Below are positions 1 to 9,498 of a stretch of 64,000 nt of DNA, piece by piece. Origin of the DNA: Trichomonas vaginalis G3 (Eukaryota; Parabasalia; Trichomonadida; Trichomonadidae); assembly GCF_026262505.1 (NCBI RefSeq), contig NC_067203.1, positions 310,001-374,000 of the forward strand, in the 5' to 3' direction. The notes under the pieces are model-generated. The model did not search any database. It was not told the DNA's origin and saw only the letters and a program-made list of their open reading frames with translations. Position numbers and translations under genes: made by a program. Within the stretch, counting starts at the first letter, position 1, and the number at the start of each line of letters is the position of its first letter.

Positions 1-372
1 TTTGAAGAGCTTGAACCGGAAACTCAGGAAAGAGTCATGCAAACAATACGCAACGACTCAAATACAAACTATGACAAACTCTTTCTAGGATATAGGTTAC
101 CTGAGATGGGCGACCAGAGCCCAAAGGCAAAAAGGACATGGGAAATTTACAACATACTAGGTGAACATGAGGCAAAGATGCAACAACTTGAAGCAGAGGG
201 CAAGTTACCAAAAGCGACACCAAAGAAGAAGAGAAGAGTAGAACAAAGTGAAAGTAGTGAAGAAGTAATTTCATCTAGTGAAAGTAGTGGCAATGAAGGA
301 AAAAGAAGAGTTAAAAACTCAGTCAGGAAGAAAGTAAAGCTTGGTCCACGTGGGTTCTATTATGACACATAA
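1..372 (+). CDS. Polinton protein with SV40-like nuclear localisation motif (5' end outside window)
   Basis: The frame is open from the first base of the window and ends at a TAA at 370-372, so only the C-terminal ~123 residues are seen. The stretch is highly charged, with a helical Glu/Lys-rich part and then the motif PKKKRRV, which differs by one residue from the SV40 large-T nuclear localisation signal. An acidic serine-rich run (SESSEE...) and a second basic patch (RKKVKLGPRGFYYDT) follow. The gene lies 32 bp upstream of the capsid fossil in the same direction. I do not recognise the family. A nuclear DNA- or capsid-associated role is inference from the basic motifs and the position. Confidence 0.6.
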   Translation, partial: FEELEPETQERVMQTIRNDSNTNYDKLFLGYRLPEMGDQSPKAKRTWEIYNILGEHEAKMQQLEAEGKLPKATPKKKRRVEQSESSEEVISSSESSGNEGKRRVKNSVRKKVKLGPRGFYYDT

Positions 373-404
373 ACCCAACTATTCTATATTTTTACCCATA
401 TGAA

Positions 405-2007
405 ATGTACGCCGCTCAGAATATAACGCCAACAGTTTTGGATGCCATGAATGGAAATGTTTCCGAATGGTATAACGAATGCGACAATGCCATTAGAAGG
501 TCAGAAATAGTTCCTGGAACTTACGAATATACAACTGCTGTTTCTTATGGAAACGTAGGTGAGTTTGGAGAAGGTTCTTCAACAACAGTAGATATTGCTT
601 GCGACAGGTTTCATATTATTTCTATTGACAACTCATTCTTATACGTGGAACAAGACATTGAAATAAAACCTTCTGCCAAGTTGTCTGACAAGAAAGGTTG
701 CAATGGAATTTTCTATGTCGGATACCAATATGCTCCAGAAGTTTTCATGGGATATAAGATATATTCTAACTCTGACTTAGTTCAAACAGTAACCTGGGCA
801 AACTATGAATGGTTCGCTTTGAGAAACTCAGTACAACCACAAGCTAGAGAACAAACAGACCAGTATGCAACTATTGAGAAAATAAGAAGACTTGACCCTA
901 ACGTTCCAGGAGTTTGTTAACCTTTCTGGACAAACTGCAGCAGCAGTAACCAAAGTAAAACTGAAACTTAGAGTTCCTTTGTCATCTTTCCTCATCTTCA
1001 GGTTTTTAAGATACTTGCCAAACTGGGCAGGAAAAATTTCTATCGAACTTACTCCAAGCAAAAATAACTTAGTCATTGCACCAACACAAGACCCATTCAG
1101 CATTGCTGTAGCTGGAACTGGTGGAGCCAAGTTCTGTGACTTTTGCAAAGACAAAGTTGACTTAGACTTTGGTTTCTCAAACCTCAACACTGATGTAAAC
1201 TACTACTTCAATGCTGCTGGAACTGCTTGGGACCCAGTTAAGTTCACATGCGAAAAGTTTGAATGCAAGAGAATAGAAAGCAGACTTGCAGTCTATATGT
1301 TGGACCCAGATATTTCAAATGCTTTAGCTGCCAAATATATTGCAGTTCCACTTATGTTCCCTATACACCAAATATCTGTCAAAGACTTTGCAGGTGAAGT
1401 TGGAAACCAAAGTGCTGACCCAGGTGCAAGAACAGATATTGCCTTAACAACTGCAATGAAACATGCAGATACTATGTTTGTACTGTTCAGACGAACTATA
1501 AATGACTATTCTTGTTTCTACAACCCTGGTATTAAATATCATATAAACATAGATGGCAAATATTATCCAAGAGAAGAATATTCTACAGTTGAGGATATGA
1601 GGTCATACAACTTGACATTAGATGCTATGAACTTTAACAACAACTTCACAACAACCATTAACCCTGAAATGCAAAGTTCTATTATGCCATATGTGAAAGT
1701 ATGGACCCATACAGGAGCTCAAAAAACTCAATATACAAATAGAGACCGTTCAAACTTTTGGCTTGGCATTCCATTTGCTGACTCAGAAGACTTTATGGGT
1801 GGTATTTCAACTGTTGGTACAGTTCAAATACAATATACTGGTGACAGAGACGGTCCAGATGAATTGAAAGCAAAGAAGTTTACAAAACCAATAGCACTTT
1901 TCACGGAAGATGCTCTTTTGAAGATTCGTTCGATGAAACCTGCTGGGGCTCCTCAGATTGGTATAACGACAGCTTCCATCGAGCAGATTTTGGCAGCAGG
2001 TCAGTAA
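405..2007 (+). pseudogene. Polinton major capsid protein (double jelly-roll type), broken
   Basis: The fossil matches the capsid region of P3 (49998..51571) in length and in local motifs: a FxF/LRxP segment followed by RFxPxxAGxIxxxL, a central DPxI segment, and a C-terminal GIPF/GFPxxxDF region. In Polintons this gene encodes the major capsid subunit with two jelly-roll folds, which would build the icosahedral shell. The assignment to the double-jelly-roll family is by pattern and context, not by a profile search. The gene is broken. It is followed by a small gene on the opposite strand whose end overlaps its 3' end. Confidence 0.7.
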
Positions 2008-2320
2008 GTTGTTCTTGAACTGACTTCTCTCCGTCAAATATTGACAGTACGCCAGTTTTGATATAATATTGTATTATAAACTTACCTTTAGAAATATCGG
2101 TCAGTTTTGTTGTTATATTTTTGTCTGCTTCAAGAACTTTCACCATTTCGGTTATACCAACTTTCTTTGCTTTATGAAAATATTTTGGTTCAGCAAAGAC
2201 TGCTATTCTATAACATTTTCCATTGTTTGTATAAAGAACTATTCTGTCAATGAACTTGTATTGTTTGTGTGTGTAAACTTTGTTTTGCTTCAATTCGAAG
2301 AGATACTCAAATACGTCCAT
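1901..2320 (-). CDS. Polinton hypothetical protein, divergently paired
   Basis: This 139-residue frame starts at an ATG that is only 18 bp from the start of the next gene on the other strand. It overlaps the capsid 3' end by about 107 bp in antisense. The N-terminal 100 residues look like an ordinary globular protein, with alternating beta-like and Lys-rich helical segments (MDVFEYLFEL, DRIVLY, YRIAVFAE). The last 35 residues run antisense to the capsid gene and are less convincing. No domain is recognised. The shared start-to-start spacer matches four other divergent pairs in the window, which supports this as a real gene. Confidence 0.5.
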   Translation of the reverse strand: MDVFEYLFELKQNKVYTHKQYKFIDRIVLYTNNGKCYRIAVFAEPKYFHKAKKVGITEMVKVLEADKNITTKLTDISKGKFIIQYYIKTGVLSIFDGEKSVQEQLTDLLPKSARWKLSLYQSEEPQQVSSNESSKEHLP

Positions 2321-2338
2321 CTTTTTATTCTAAGTAAA
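2321..2338. promoter_or_regulatory. 18-bp divergent promoter
   Basis: This is the entire gap between the ATG codons of 1901..2320 (minus) and 2339..2920 (plus). It reads as an A/T-rich block of the form TTTTTATTC...AAGTAAA directly before the plus-strand ATG. Equivalent spacers with TTTAT(T/C) and TAAA elements occur at 18602, 33449, 41989 and 44973. Both start signals must lie in or overlap the coding ends, so promoter function is inferred from recurrence. Confidence 0.5.
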
Positions 2339-2920
2339 ATGTCATTTCCGAAAAATAGAAGCGTAAGTGTTTCAAAAGGTTTAATGGCGGTGGCAGATGT
2401 GAAGTTAAATTCACCAACTCAAACAAACAGTCAAAGTGTTGTTGTCAATGTCAAAGAAAGAGATGTTGAAGTGGGGAAACCATACGAAGACGAAGATGGT
2501 ATAACAATAGTTCCTGTAAAAGAACAACCAACATATCCTGAAGTTAGCAGAGACTTAAGTTCTGTTGCAGATATTCGAAACGACTACCAACAACTGAAAG
2601 ACAAACTTAAAACTCAGGAGAAGATTTGTCAAGCTTTAGGTATAATGTTAAACTTGGTCGAACACAACCCTGTAAAAGTGAACTCATATGTCATTGCACC
2701 TCATGAAGTTTTGAAAGAACTATTGAAACTTTTGACAGAGGCAGACGATATAAACATCAAAGAAATAGAACCCGACATTGCTTGCTGTGGTGTTTCATAT
2801 AATGTCATTGACAAGATATACGTTATGAAAGGAGGTGAAACGTTGAACTTAAAATATAGTTTCCCAGACGTTATAAAAATATTTGACGACCACAACATTT
2901 CATTAAAATTTAGTTGCTAA
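2339..2920 (+). CDS. Polinton virion-type protein with conserved ECCG/ACCG C-terminal domain
   Basis: The ATG at 2339 is chosen because it follows the recurrent A/T leader and gives a protein starting MSFPKNRSVS. The first ~70 residues are low-complexity and polar, with a Tyr/Pro-rich stretch in the middle. The C-terminal ~90 residues (HEVLKELLKLL through EIEPDIACCGVS and LNLKYSF) match the C-terminal half of 43046..43660, where the same place reads DPEIECCGQT and VEFKYKY. The shared Cys pair and its position next to capsid genes suggest a minor structural or assembly protein; this is inference. The protein looks whole. It ends 4 bp before the next gene. Confidence 0.65.
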   Translation: MSFPKNRSVSVSKGLMAVADVKLNSPTQTNSQSVVVNVKERDVEVGKPYEDEDGITIVPVKEQPTYPEVSRDLSSVADIRNDYQQLKDKLKTQEKICQALGIMLNLVEHNPVKVNSYVIAPHEVLKELLKLLTEADDINIKEIEPDIACCGVSYNVIDKIYVMKGGETLNLKYSFPDVIKIFDDHNISLKFSC

Positions 2921-2924
2921 GTAA

Positions 2925-3750
2925 ATGGCAGAAGACATAGTGGTTTATACTATTACGACTAAAAACCCTGAGTCATATAATTCTATAACAACAAACTTAC
3001 AAAGTCCTCAAGGACGATATTGTAAACTAACCTTAAACACAATGACGACTAAAGCCTGTTTTGCTCTTTTGACACCAGAAGACTTTGTTGTTGTGAATGG
3101 TAAAAAATACTCCTTTGAAGATACTTACTCAGATATACCACCAACAGGTTTTGTTGACTTATTTAATACTTTAAGGACGGATGTAACATGTGCTGCAACT
3201 AGAGCAGGTTTCATTATGTTTGGATGTCCGACTGAGTTTACTATAAACGATATGAGCTATAATACAAAACTTATATCTGGTTTTTACTACCAACAGTTTC
3301 CTATAACAGGAAAAGGTGTCATACAAGGTTTGTCTGTTCCATTGACTTTAAGTACACCTATTTTATATATTGTTTCAAACTTAGGTTCAAAGTGCTATTC
3401 GAATGTCGACAGAAACTACTATGACCAAAAGATACTTATGCGTATAAACAACACATTCTCTGCTGGTTTGCCTATTGTTCATTCGAATGCAGAGTTTTCA
3501 AGCTTTAGTAAACTCAAACACTTTAGCAAAACATAAACTTAACCTTAGTTGACGCAAACTTTGTTCCTGTAAACTTTTTATGTCCTATGTATTTGTCAAT
3601 GACGGCAGAAAGTTTCGAATTGGAAGATGCAACTGGTGAAAGTATTGTACTACAAGAACAACTTCAACAACAAATAGCTCAAGAACAACAAATGCAACAA
3701 ATGGAACAAATGCACAACAAAGTCAAGAATAAAAAAATATTTTTTTTTAT
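2925..3750 (+). pseudogene. Polinton minor virion protein (family of 42006..42782), broken
   Basis: The stretch starts with MAEDIVVYTI and has a beta-rich composition. Near 3545-3600 it carries a C-terminal signature (LVDxNFVPV...MYLSMTAE) that corresponds to FRLVDFQGEPV...VRMTVEVDF in 42006..42782. I associate signatures of this kind with penton-like minor capsid proteins of Polinton-type viruses; that family link is from memory and is tentative. A Gln-rich tail follows. The gene is broken. It sits between the ACCG protein and the D5-like helicase, all on the plus strand. Confidence 0.5.
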
Positions 3751-3760
3751 TTTTATAAAA

Positions 3761-4993
3761 ATGTACAGAATAGACGTTTCAGATTTTTATGACTTCCAAG
3801 CCTTCAGAAATATGTGTCCATTTAGAGACTATAACAAAGCAGTCGAGAATTTGAAACGTTTAGTCATTTATGTTGACTCTGCCCAGAATGTTATGTCATG
3901 AAAGAATGGGATGTAGTCTTTAACAAACCTAAAGCGACAATAGTTTCAGAAACAAGAATGTAAACAGAAACTTAAGAAAATAAAGTCGTACAAGTTGGCA
4001 TGAAGATGTTAGATGCTTGGGATATCTTATTGTCAAACTTGAAGATTTTTCAGTTCGTGGTATAAAGTTCTATACACCTTCTCCAAACTTCTATTCTATC
4101 TTCACTGGATATAAATATACGAACAAGTAGAATGGAAAGAAAATGTTATCGAAGCTTGGTTAGACCATGTCAAAGAAATTATATGCAATGGAACGAAAGA
4201 GTCTATGAGTATATCTTATGTTGGTTTGCAAAATCTTACAACATCCAAGTGCTAAAAATGAAACTGCTCTCATTGTAATTGGAAAACAAGGAACAGGTAA
4301 GAACACTTTCTTTACAGATATTTGTGCAAACTGTTAGAGGCTATTCGAACCCGAATATGACAAACTTAGAAAACATCTGCGGTAAAGTTTAACTCTTCAA
4401 TAGAGAATATGAAACTTATAGTATGTAACGAACTTCAAAGTATAGATACAACAAAGTTTTGAACTCAGATGCTTTGAAGAGTCTTATAACAGACAAAGTT
4501 GGAGTTGTTGAAAAAAGTATAGAGACCAAAAGAGTTTGTGAAAATGTTGCAAACTTCGTCATGGTTTCAAACAACGCCGTTCCGATGAGTTAGAAAGTTC
4601 TGACAGAAGATATGTAGTTGTCAGAACGTCAGATCTCATATGCAAGATACAGAATATTTTGACGACTTAGCAGAAACTTTGACATAACTTTTCACAACAC
4701 TTGTTCTCATATTTCATGACATTAGATATTTCTAAGTTCAATCCAAGACAAATTCCACATACCGAAGAGAGACAAACATTGTTAGAAGCAAACAAGAGTG
4801 TATATGAACTGTTCATAGATGAAACTGACTTTGAGTGTTTAGATGAAAGGTCATTGTACGATTCGTATAAACAGTATTGTCAAGAGTATGGTTATATGCA
4901 GCGTCTAAACGAACATTCTTGGCAAATGTCAAAAGTCTTTTAGACGTACAGAATGGTGTATATACAAAGAAAAATTTTCTGAGTAAATTTTAA
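3761..4993 (+). pseudogene. D5-like primase-helicase (SF3 ATPase) fragment, broken
   Basis: Translated pieces show a Walker A motif of the form GKQGTGKNTFF near 4281-4315, preceded by a region with YTPSPNFYS and followed by VCNELQS and a segment typical of the poxvirus D5-like helicase of T. vaginalis Mavericks. In the family this protein unwinds DNA at replication. The ATG at 3761 follows a TTTTTATAAAA leader. The region is heavily broken. It lies upstream of the small 5024..5443 gene in the same direction. Confidence 0.6.
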
Positions 4994-5023
4994 AAAAAAA
5001 TTTTTTTTTATCCGATAGAAAAG

Positions 5024-5443
5024 ATGACAAAATTCATCTCAGTCAACAAGTACATGTCAGGACTTAAAGAAGAACTAGACCCATTCGCATATTTGAATGT
5101 TTACTTCTACCAATTTTGAAAAGTCTACATTTGACAAAGTTTGGAACATCGAACAGTTAAGTTTGCTATTGTGACTAAAAATGGTGCGAAATTTGAAGAC
5201 TTAGACATAGAAGGTTTGTTAACAGTCAAAGAAAGTTTTGACAGAAGGTTTTCAAGCCTTAAAGAAGGCAAAGCATACAAACTTGTTATACCTTATGAAA
5301 CAAAGAAAGCAGACGACTATGAATATTATGAGTCTAAAGATAGTTGAAGTTCAAGGTAAATTGGGTAAAAAGATTTTAGAGTCTAAGCAGTGTTTGCTCC
5401 TAAAGAGGAAGAGAACATTGACATTGACCCAGAAATGTTCTAA
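5024..5443 (+). pseudogene. Small Polinton protein, family of 57147..57619, broken
   Basis: It starts MTKFISVNKY after a TTTTTTTATCC...AAAG leader and ends in an acidic tail (EEENIDIDPEMF) that mirrors the ENIxxDPE-type tail of the gene at 57147..57619. The middle has the same lysine-rich beta pattern (FAIVTKNGAKFEDLD). It stands in the same place as in P3, close to the KilA-N cluster. Function is unknown. A single-stranded-DNA-binding or replication accessory role would fit a small acidic-tailed protein next to replication genes, but that is only a guess. It is broken. Confidence 0.5.
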
Positions 5444-5908
5444 AAATAAAATTTTATTTTTACATGTCATATCTCCCCTTCTCTGGAATGGCTCTGGTTC
5501 TTTCTTCTTTCTTCTACTTTCTTTTCTTTCTTTTCTCTCTTCTTTTTCTGGTGGAGTTATATCAAACTTCTCAGAACCATATTTTTGTAAAAGGTCTTTG
5601 TCCTTTAATAGCTCTTCTATTCTGTTTTCTATTTCATCTTCAAGAACAGCGCATGTGTCTTCTTTGCATTCTAAGAAGTTTTGTTGGACTTCATCTCTCC
5701 AAGAGGCGTCATCTCTGTCAACAAGTCTGTCATTGACAAATTTTAAGACTGCTCTGCTTAATGTTTTATGGTTCTTGTCATATTCCCAGAAACAGAACTT
5801 TAGAACAAATTCACCTTTCTTGTTTACACTATGTAAGATTTTATGGTCGACAGATGTTTTGCTGTCGAAAAGCTTGTCTCGAATATAGATGGCGAAATCG
5901 CTAGACAT
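5351..5908 (-). CDS. Polinton hypothetical protein, charged coiled-coil region
   Basis: The 185-residue frame starts MSSDFAIYIRDKLF. Residues ~75-145 are very rich in Glu and Lys, with a likely coiled coil (ENRIEELLKDKDLL) and a basic run (KERKESRRKKKEPEP). The last ~35 residues run antisense through the end of 5024..5443, so the true C terminus may be earlier. I do not recognise the family. It faces the ATPase fossil divergently, with only a short A/T-rich gap. Confidence 0.5.
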   Translation of the reverse strand: MSSDFAIYIRDKLFDSKTSVDHKILHSVNKKGEFVLKFCFWEYDKNHKTLSRAVLKFVNDRLVDRDDASWRDEVQQNFLECKEDTCAVLEDEIENRIEELLKDKDLLQKYGSEKFDITPPEKEERKERKESRRKKKEPEPFQRRGDMTCKNKILFLEHFWVNVNVLFLFRSKHCLDSKIFLPNLP

Positions 5909-5944
5909 TTTCTAAAAGATAAAAATTTTTAATTTTCTAAAAAT

Positions 5945-6817
5945 ATGTTAGAAAAAAAGTTTGCTGACATTGACAAGAAATTTGAGAATGTTTTTAAATA
6001 AGAACAGAGGAAGTTGGAAAATGCTCAGATAAAACCCATACATGACAAGTTCCTATTTGCTCAGAATGGTATAACAGGTCTAATATTGCACCACCTGGGT
6101 CGGGTAAGACTTTCACTTATCTTAAAATGGCTGCACAACAACAAGAACTAGATGAGAAGAACCATTCTATGAGTTAGTAGTCATTTGTAGTACTTCTGGT
6201 CAATTTGACCAACCGTAAATTCGTTCAAAGATATTATAAAAAAGTCTAAGTTAGTATGTATAAAAGACTCTGAGTTGTTAGATTGGATAAAGAAGTACCA
6301 AAGAAGAGTTTTGAAGTACAATGCTATAAATGAGTATATAAATTCTAAGTTTAAAGACCCAAATGAGGAAATGCAGAGAATATTAGAGAAGAAACACTTC
6401 AGAAACAAACAGAAAGAGATAGAATACATTTGAAGAAATTGCAATCTTACGATTGGAAGACTTACCCTCACAGATGTCTTTATCTTAGATGACTTTGCTT
6501 CTCATCCTTTGTTAAAGAACAGAGAACAAGACATGTGTCGAATTCTTAAGAAGCTCAGACACTTTAACATTTCAGTTGTCATTTGTGTACAGACAGCCAA
6601 GAGTTTAAGTAAGGATGTAAAGAGAATACTTACTGATATTATACTTTTCCCCGGATTGTCCGAAGACGATTTCATGGAACTTATGAAAGAGTCCATGGCA
6701 GGTAAGTTTGACAGACATGAACTATGGGAGAAGTACAAAGTCATACAAGACCCTCATACTTCTTTCAGAATTCATATCTACGCAAACAAAGTTCAAATTG
6801 TTTCAAGACAAGCTTGA
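5945..6817 (+). pseudogene. A32/FtsK-type packaging ATPase, broken
   Basis: Near 6088-6120 the sequence encodes a Walker A motif (PPGSGKT). The downstream half has LRHFNISVVICVQTAKSLSK and then ILFPGLSEDDFMELMKES, the pattern of the Polinton A32-like ATPase C-terminal half. The counterpart in P2 is 44084..44972. In Polintons and related viruses this ATPase pumps DNA into preformed capsids. It is broken in a few places. It is followed by the repeat block 6890..7240. Confidence 0.65.
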
Positions 6818-6889
6818 AAAATGTAAGTGTTTGTCTTAGTCTGTTGTGGTGCTGGGGCTGTCGGTTCTTCTGGCTTTGGAAGGCATTCA

Positions 6890-7240
6890 GGAAGAGGAAT
6901 GTCAGCCATCCGTTTGTGTCCTGTCGGAAGGAAGAGTTCTTCCAGTCATCCGTTTGTGTCCTGTCGGAAGGAAGAACTTTTCCAGTTGTCCGGAAATTTT
7001 TTTCCTGTCGGAAGAAAAAACTTTTTCTGTCGGAAGGAAAAACTTTTTCTGAAGGTCGGCCAAAAAGTTCTCAATTTTCGAAAATTTGAATGGTTTACGG
7101 ACGAACAACAGGAAAAATTTTTCCTGTCGGAAGGAAAATTTTTTCCAGTTGGAAGGAAATTTTTTTCCTGTTGGAAGGAAATTTTTTTCCAGTTGTCGGG
7201 AAATTTTTTTCCTGTCGGATGGAAGGACTCGGAATGCCAG
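6890..7240. repeat. GTCGGAAGG minisatellite with palindromic spacers
   Basis: A degenerate tandem array of units built on TGTCGGAAGGAA and TTTTTTCC(T/A)GT. Consecutive units create short inverted pairs such as GGAAATTTTTTTCC, so the array can fold into many small hairpins. It fills the gap between the ATPase fossil and the KilA-N cluster. Frames crossing it have periodic, low-information translations and are not genes. Confidence 0.75.
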
Positions 7241-7319
7241 AAGGATTTGACAAGACAATTTACCTTATAGAGCTACCTGAGCCATCTTTGGTGTCAAGCT
7301 TGAAAAATATATGGTTCAT

Positions 7320-8159
7320 TTACTCTTCCTCTTTGAAGTTGTCAAAATACTCTGTTATTTTTTCTTTCAGTAGCGGTAAATCTTCTTTGAATGTAAGTAT
7401 TGTACAACCTTTCATATCATAGTGTGTTTGAGGTAACGTATCTTGAACTATCTGTTTAACATCTTCATTTGGTGTCATTGAAATCGGTAAGTTTTCGCGA
7501 TAGAACCAATTTCTGTCAGATTTGTAAATCTTAGCAAGGTCGTAAAAGCTTTTGTTGTTTCTTCTGACTAAATGCAACATAACCATATCTCTGTCTTCTT
7601 CATTTTCCATCTCTTCAGTGTAAATCATATACTTATAGTTCTTTTCCTTTCCTTTTGGTACCGAACGTGGTATTCTTTTCTGTATGTTTTTGTCTTTTGC
7701 TTCAAGCTTGTTCTCTAGCTCTTCACGTTCTTGTCTGTGAAGTTCGTCAAGAAGTTTACAAACATACCATGAATAGCGAGCTGAAGCCCATTGTGCCACA
7801 TTATTTACGAGAAGTCTATGTACATACCAACCTCTCAAACCATTTGGCAATTTTTCACGATTTTCATAGAGTTTTGGCGACTGGGTTTTTTCTCCCACTC
7901 GCTGTTCTTCACGATTTTCAGAAAAAAGTATGTCTCGCTGTGCTTCATTTAATAGTTCAATAGTGCTTTGGTTCCTAAACCAGTCTTTAGGAAGCTTGGT
8001 ATCTGGAGCAAAACATGCTGTCAAAATACTTTGCATTTGGTACATGTCATCTTTGACCGAACGAATGAGACGTAACTGTTTGTTATACTGAACCCACTCG
8101 TATTCTTCACTTATGGCTTCATGAACGATAGCAGTTGTTGTGTTCTCTGTTGTTGACAT
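7320..8159 (-). CDS. KilA-N / DUF3627-like protein
   Basis: The start is the ATG at 8157-8159, preceded by the GTATGTAAGAACAG leader shared by the cluster. An N-terminal KilA-N-like part (LRLIRSVKDDMYQMQSIL ... WFRNQSTIELL ... GLRGWYVHRLLVNNVAQWAS) is followed by a coiled coil (~residues 130-165) and a C-terminal domain with YKSDRNWFYRENLPISMTPNE and LPQTHYDMKGCTIL, matching DUF3627 of large DNA viruses. KilA-N domains bind DNA; the likely role is transcriptional or replication control. The copy in P3 is 57638..58465. The loop between the two KilA-N halves contains a hairpin-forming cassette (7877..7902) that differs between the copies. The frame looks whole. Confidence 0.8.
   Translation of the reverse strand: MSTTENTTTAIVHEAISEEYEWVQYNKQLRLIRSVKDDMYQMQSILTACFAPDTKLPKDWFRNQSTIELLNEAQRDILFSENREEQRVGEKTQSPKLYENREKLPNGLRGWYVHRLLVNNVAQWASARYSWYVCKLLDELHRQEREELENKLEAKDKNIQKRIPRSVPKGKEKNYKYMIYTEEMENEEDRDMVMLHLVRRNNKSFYDLAKIYKSDRNWFYRENLPISMTPNEDVKQIVQDTLPQTHYDMKGCTILTFKEDLPLLKEKITEYFDNFKEEE
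7877..7902. repeat. In-frame hairpin cassette (type D)
   Basis: GCGACTGGG and CCCACTCGC flank a T-rich loop, forming a near-perfect stem inside the KilA-N/DUF3627 reading frame. Two further copies lie between genes at 9118..9143 and 9172..9197, with different but still mostly pairing inner stems (CTACG/CGTA and CCGGG/CCCT). Confidence 0.7.
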
Positions 8160-8247
8160 TTCTGTTCTTACATACAAAATAAAAAATAAAATAAAAATAA
8201 AATTAGCGTTATTTTCTGGCTTTCACAAAAGACCAAAAATAAACGCT

Positions 8248-8862
8248 TTACATGTATTTTTCAGCAACTTCGTCAAATAATTTTATAGCTTTGTCGATCT
8301 CATCTACTTCAAACGTTTCTTTACCTTTCGTGGGAGCACCATACAATTTCTCAAACTTTTCAAGTAGTTCTGTTTCAGCAGCTCTCATATCGTTAACAAA
8401 CGCAACCTTGACTCTATTGACTATACTGTCATATCTTTGAGTTATATTAAATGTTCTTCCTATCTTATATCTCTTTGTATTGAAGTCCTTCGGTTTCTGA
8501 ACGATGTAAAGTAAGCCTTCACTGCAACGTTCCGTATCGAATGAACCATATGTTATGAAATTATATCCAACAACTGGGTCAATCCAGAACAAAACTACTG
8601 GTATAAGACTTTTGTCGATGAGATATGCTCTTGTTCCATAGAATCTTACCGATATCATAAGCTCAGGATTTTTTGTCAAAATTTTCTGAGTTGAAGCATT
8701 TCTAACCCAGTCGTGGGATGTTTTCTTTCCAGATAGTGTTAAAATGTCTGACAAAGAATATTTTTTGTATTTCTTTGAGTATCTTACGTTTAAATCACCT
8801 ATTCTAACCACCTTGGTCTCATTGTCTATCTTTTTAACTGTTTCAAACTCAGTGTTTGTCAT
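8248..8862 (-). CDS. KilA-N protein with GIY-YIG/T5orf172-type C-terminal domain
   Basis: This 204-residue protein has an N-terminal KilA-N-like region (VRIGDLNVRYSKKYKKYSLSDIL ... WVRNASTQKIL ... LIDKSLIPVVLFWIDP) and a C-terminal T5orf172/GIY-YIG-like domain: GLLYIVQKPKDF ... RYKIGRT-NITQRYDS ... DMRAAETELLEKFEKLYG ... ETFEVDE. In that fold the YIV and KIG strands and the following Arg and Glu form the nuclease-like core. The same pairing occurs in Bro/KilA-N proteins of large DNA viruses. It could act as a DNA-binding nuclease; activity is not shown by sequence. The close copy in P3 is 58554..59165. It looks whole. Confidence 0.8.
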   Translation of the reverse strand: MTNTEFETVKKIDNETKVVRIGDLNVRYSKKYKKYSLSDILTLSGKKTSHDWVRNASTQKILTKNPELMISVRFYGTRAYLIDKSLIPVVLFWIDPVVGYNFITYGSFDTERCSEGLLYIVQKPKDFNTKRYKIGRTFNITQRYDSIVNRVKVAFVNDMRAAETELLEKFEKLYGAPTKGKETFEVDEIDKAIKLFDEVAEKYM

Positions 8863-8890
8863 TTTCTGTTCTTACATACAAAATAAAAAA
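8863..8890 (-). promoter_or_regulatory. Shared KilA-N leader (TTGTATGTAAGAACAG)
   Basis: Reading toward the gene, the leader is TTTTATTTTGTATGTAAGAACAG followed at once by the ATG. The same block precedes 7320..8159, 57638..58465, 58554..59165, 59328..60266 and 60434..61096, and shorter versions precede 9499..10383 and 10781..11442. Conservation immediately upstream of eight start codons indicates a common promoter or short 5' UTR. It also settles the starts: the in-frame codon upstream is TTG, not ATG. Confidence 0.65.
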
Positions 8891-9084
8891 ATAAAAAAAA
8901 ATAAAACTAACTTTAATTTTTCTATCTTGTATAAAAGATATGATTTCAGGGATTTTTTTTACGAAGTGCAAAAGTTCTCTTCGTCAAAAAAATACAGTTA
9001 TATAATGAAATTTGGTCATTTTTTCATGTCAGAAGACTCGAAGGTGCAACACTTCCAAAATACCGACGAACTCAGAAGAGCAGC

Positions 9085-9420
9085 ATGGCAAATTTTTACG
9101 ATTTTCATGAGTTTTAGGCGACTACGGTTTTTTACGTACTCGCTGTTCTTCACTGTTTTCATAGAGTTTTGGCGACCGGGGTTTTTTCCCTACTCGCAAT
9201 TTTTCACGATTTTCATGTGTTTTTTTTACGATTTTCGTACGGAATCTCGACCCTCGGTTTTCCGAGGGTCGCAAACATATGAGGAAATTCATGAAATTTG
9301 GTCATTTTTTTTCAGCAAAAATATATTTTAGGTGTCACCAGGTCACTCGGTCACTCGGTTAAATGAACTTCTCTGAAAAAGTGTGACAACATGACATTTT
9401 GACAACAACACAGGAAATAG
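9085..9420. repeat. Spacer with hairpin cassettes (types D and B) and palindromic minisatellite
   Basis: Between two KilA-N-cluster genes lie two type-D hairpins (9118..9143, 9172..9197) and a type-B hairpin at 9248..9271 (stem CGACCCTCGG/CCGAGGGTCG). These are followed by sequence matching the coding region around 58201-58255. Then come the motif AAAAATATATTTTAGG (9317..9332) and short GGTCACTC repeats. The coding-derived pieces are not in a usable frame. The spacer therefore looks assembled from fragments of neighbouring genes around hairpins. Confidence 0.7.
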
Positions 9421-9498
9421 ACTTCTTCGTAAATGTTTTGTCATGATTTCATCGTAATGAGCGTAAATCAGACAAAAATATATTTCTACCATAAAGTT

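Noticed and set aside
6724-7270. Several overlapping frames with KxxFxxxG/RKxF repeats
   Set aside because: They are translations of the GTCGGAAGG minisatellite in different phases, with no stable frame or start context.
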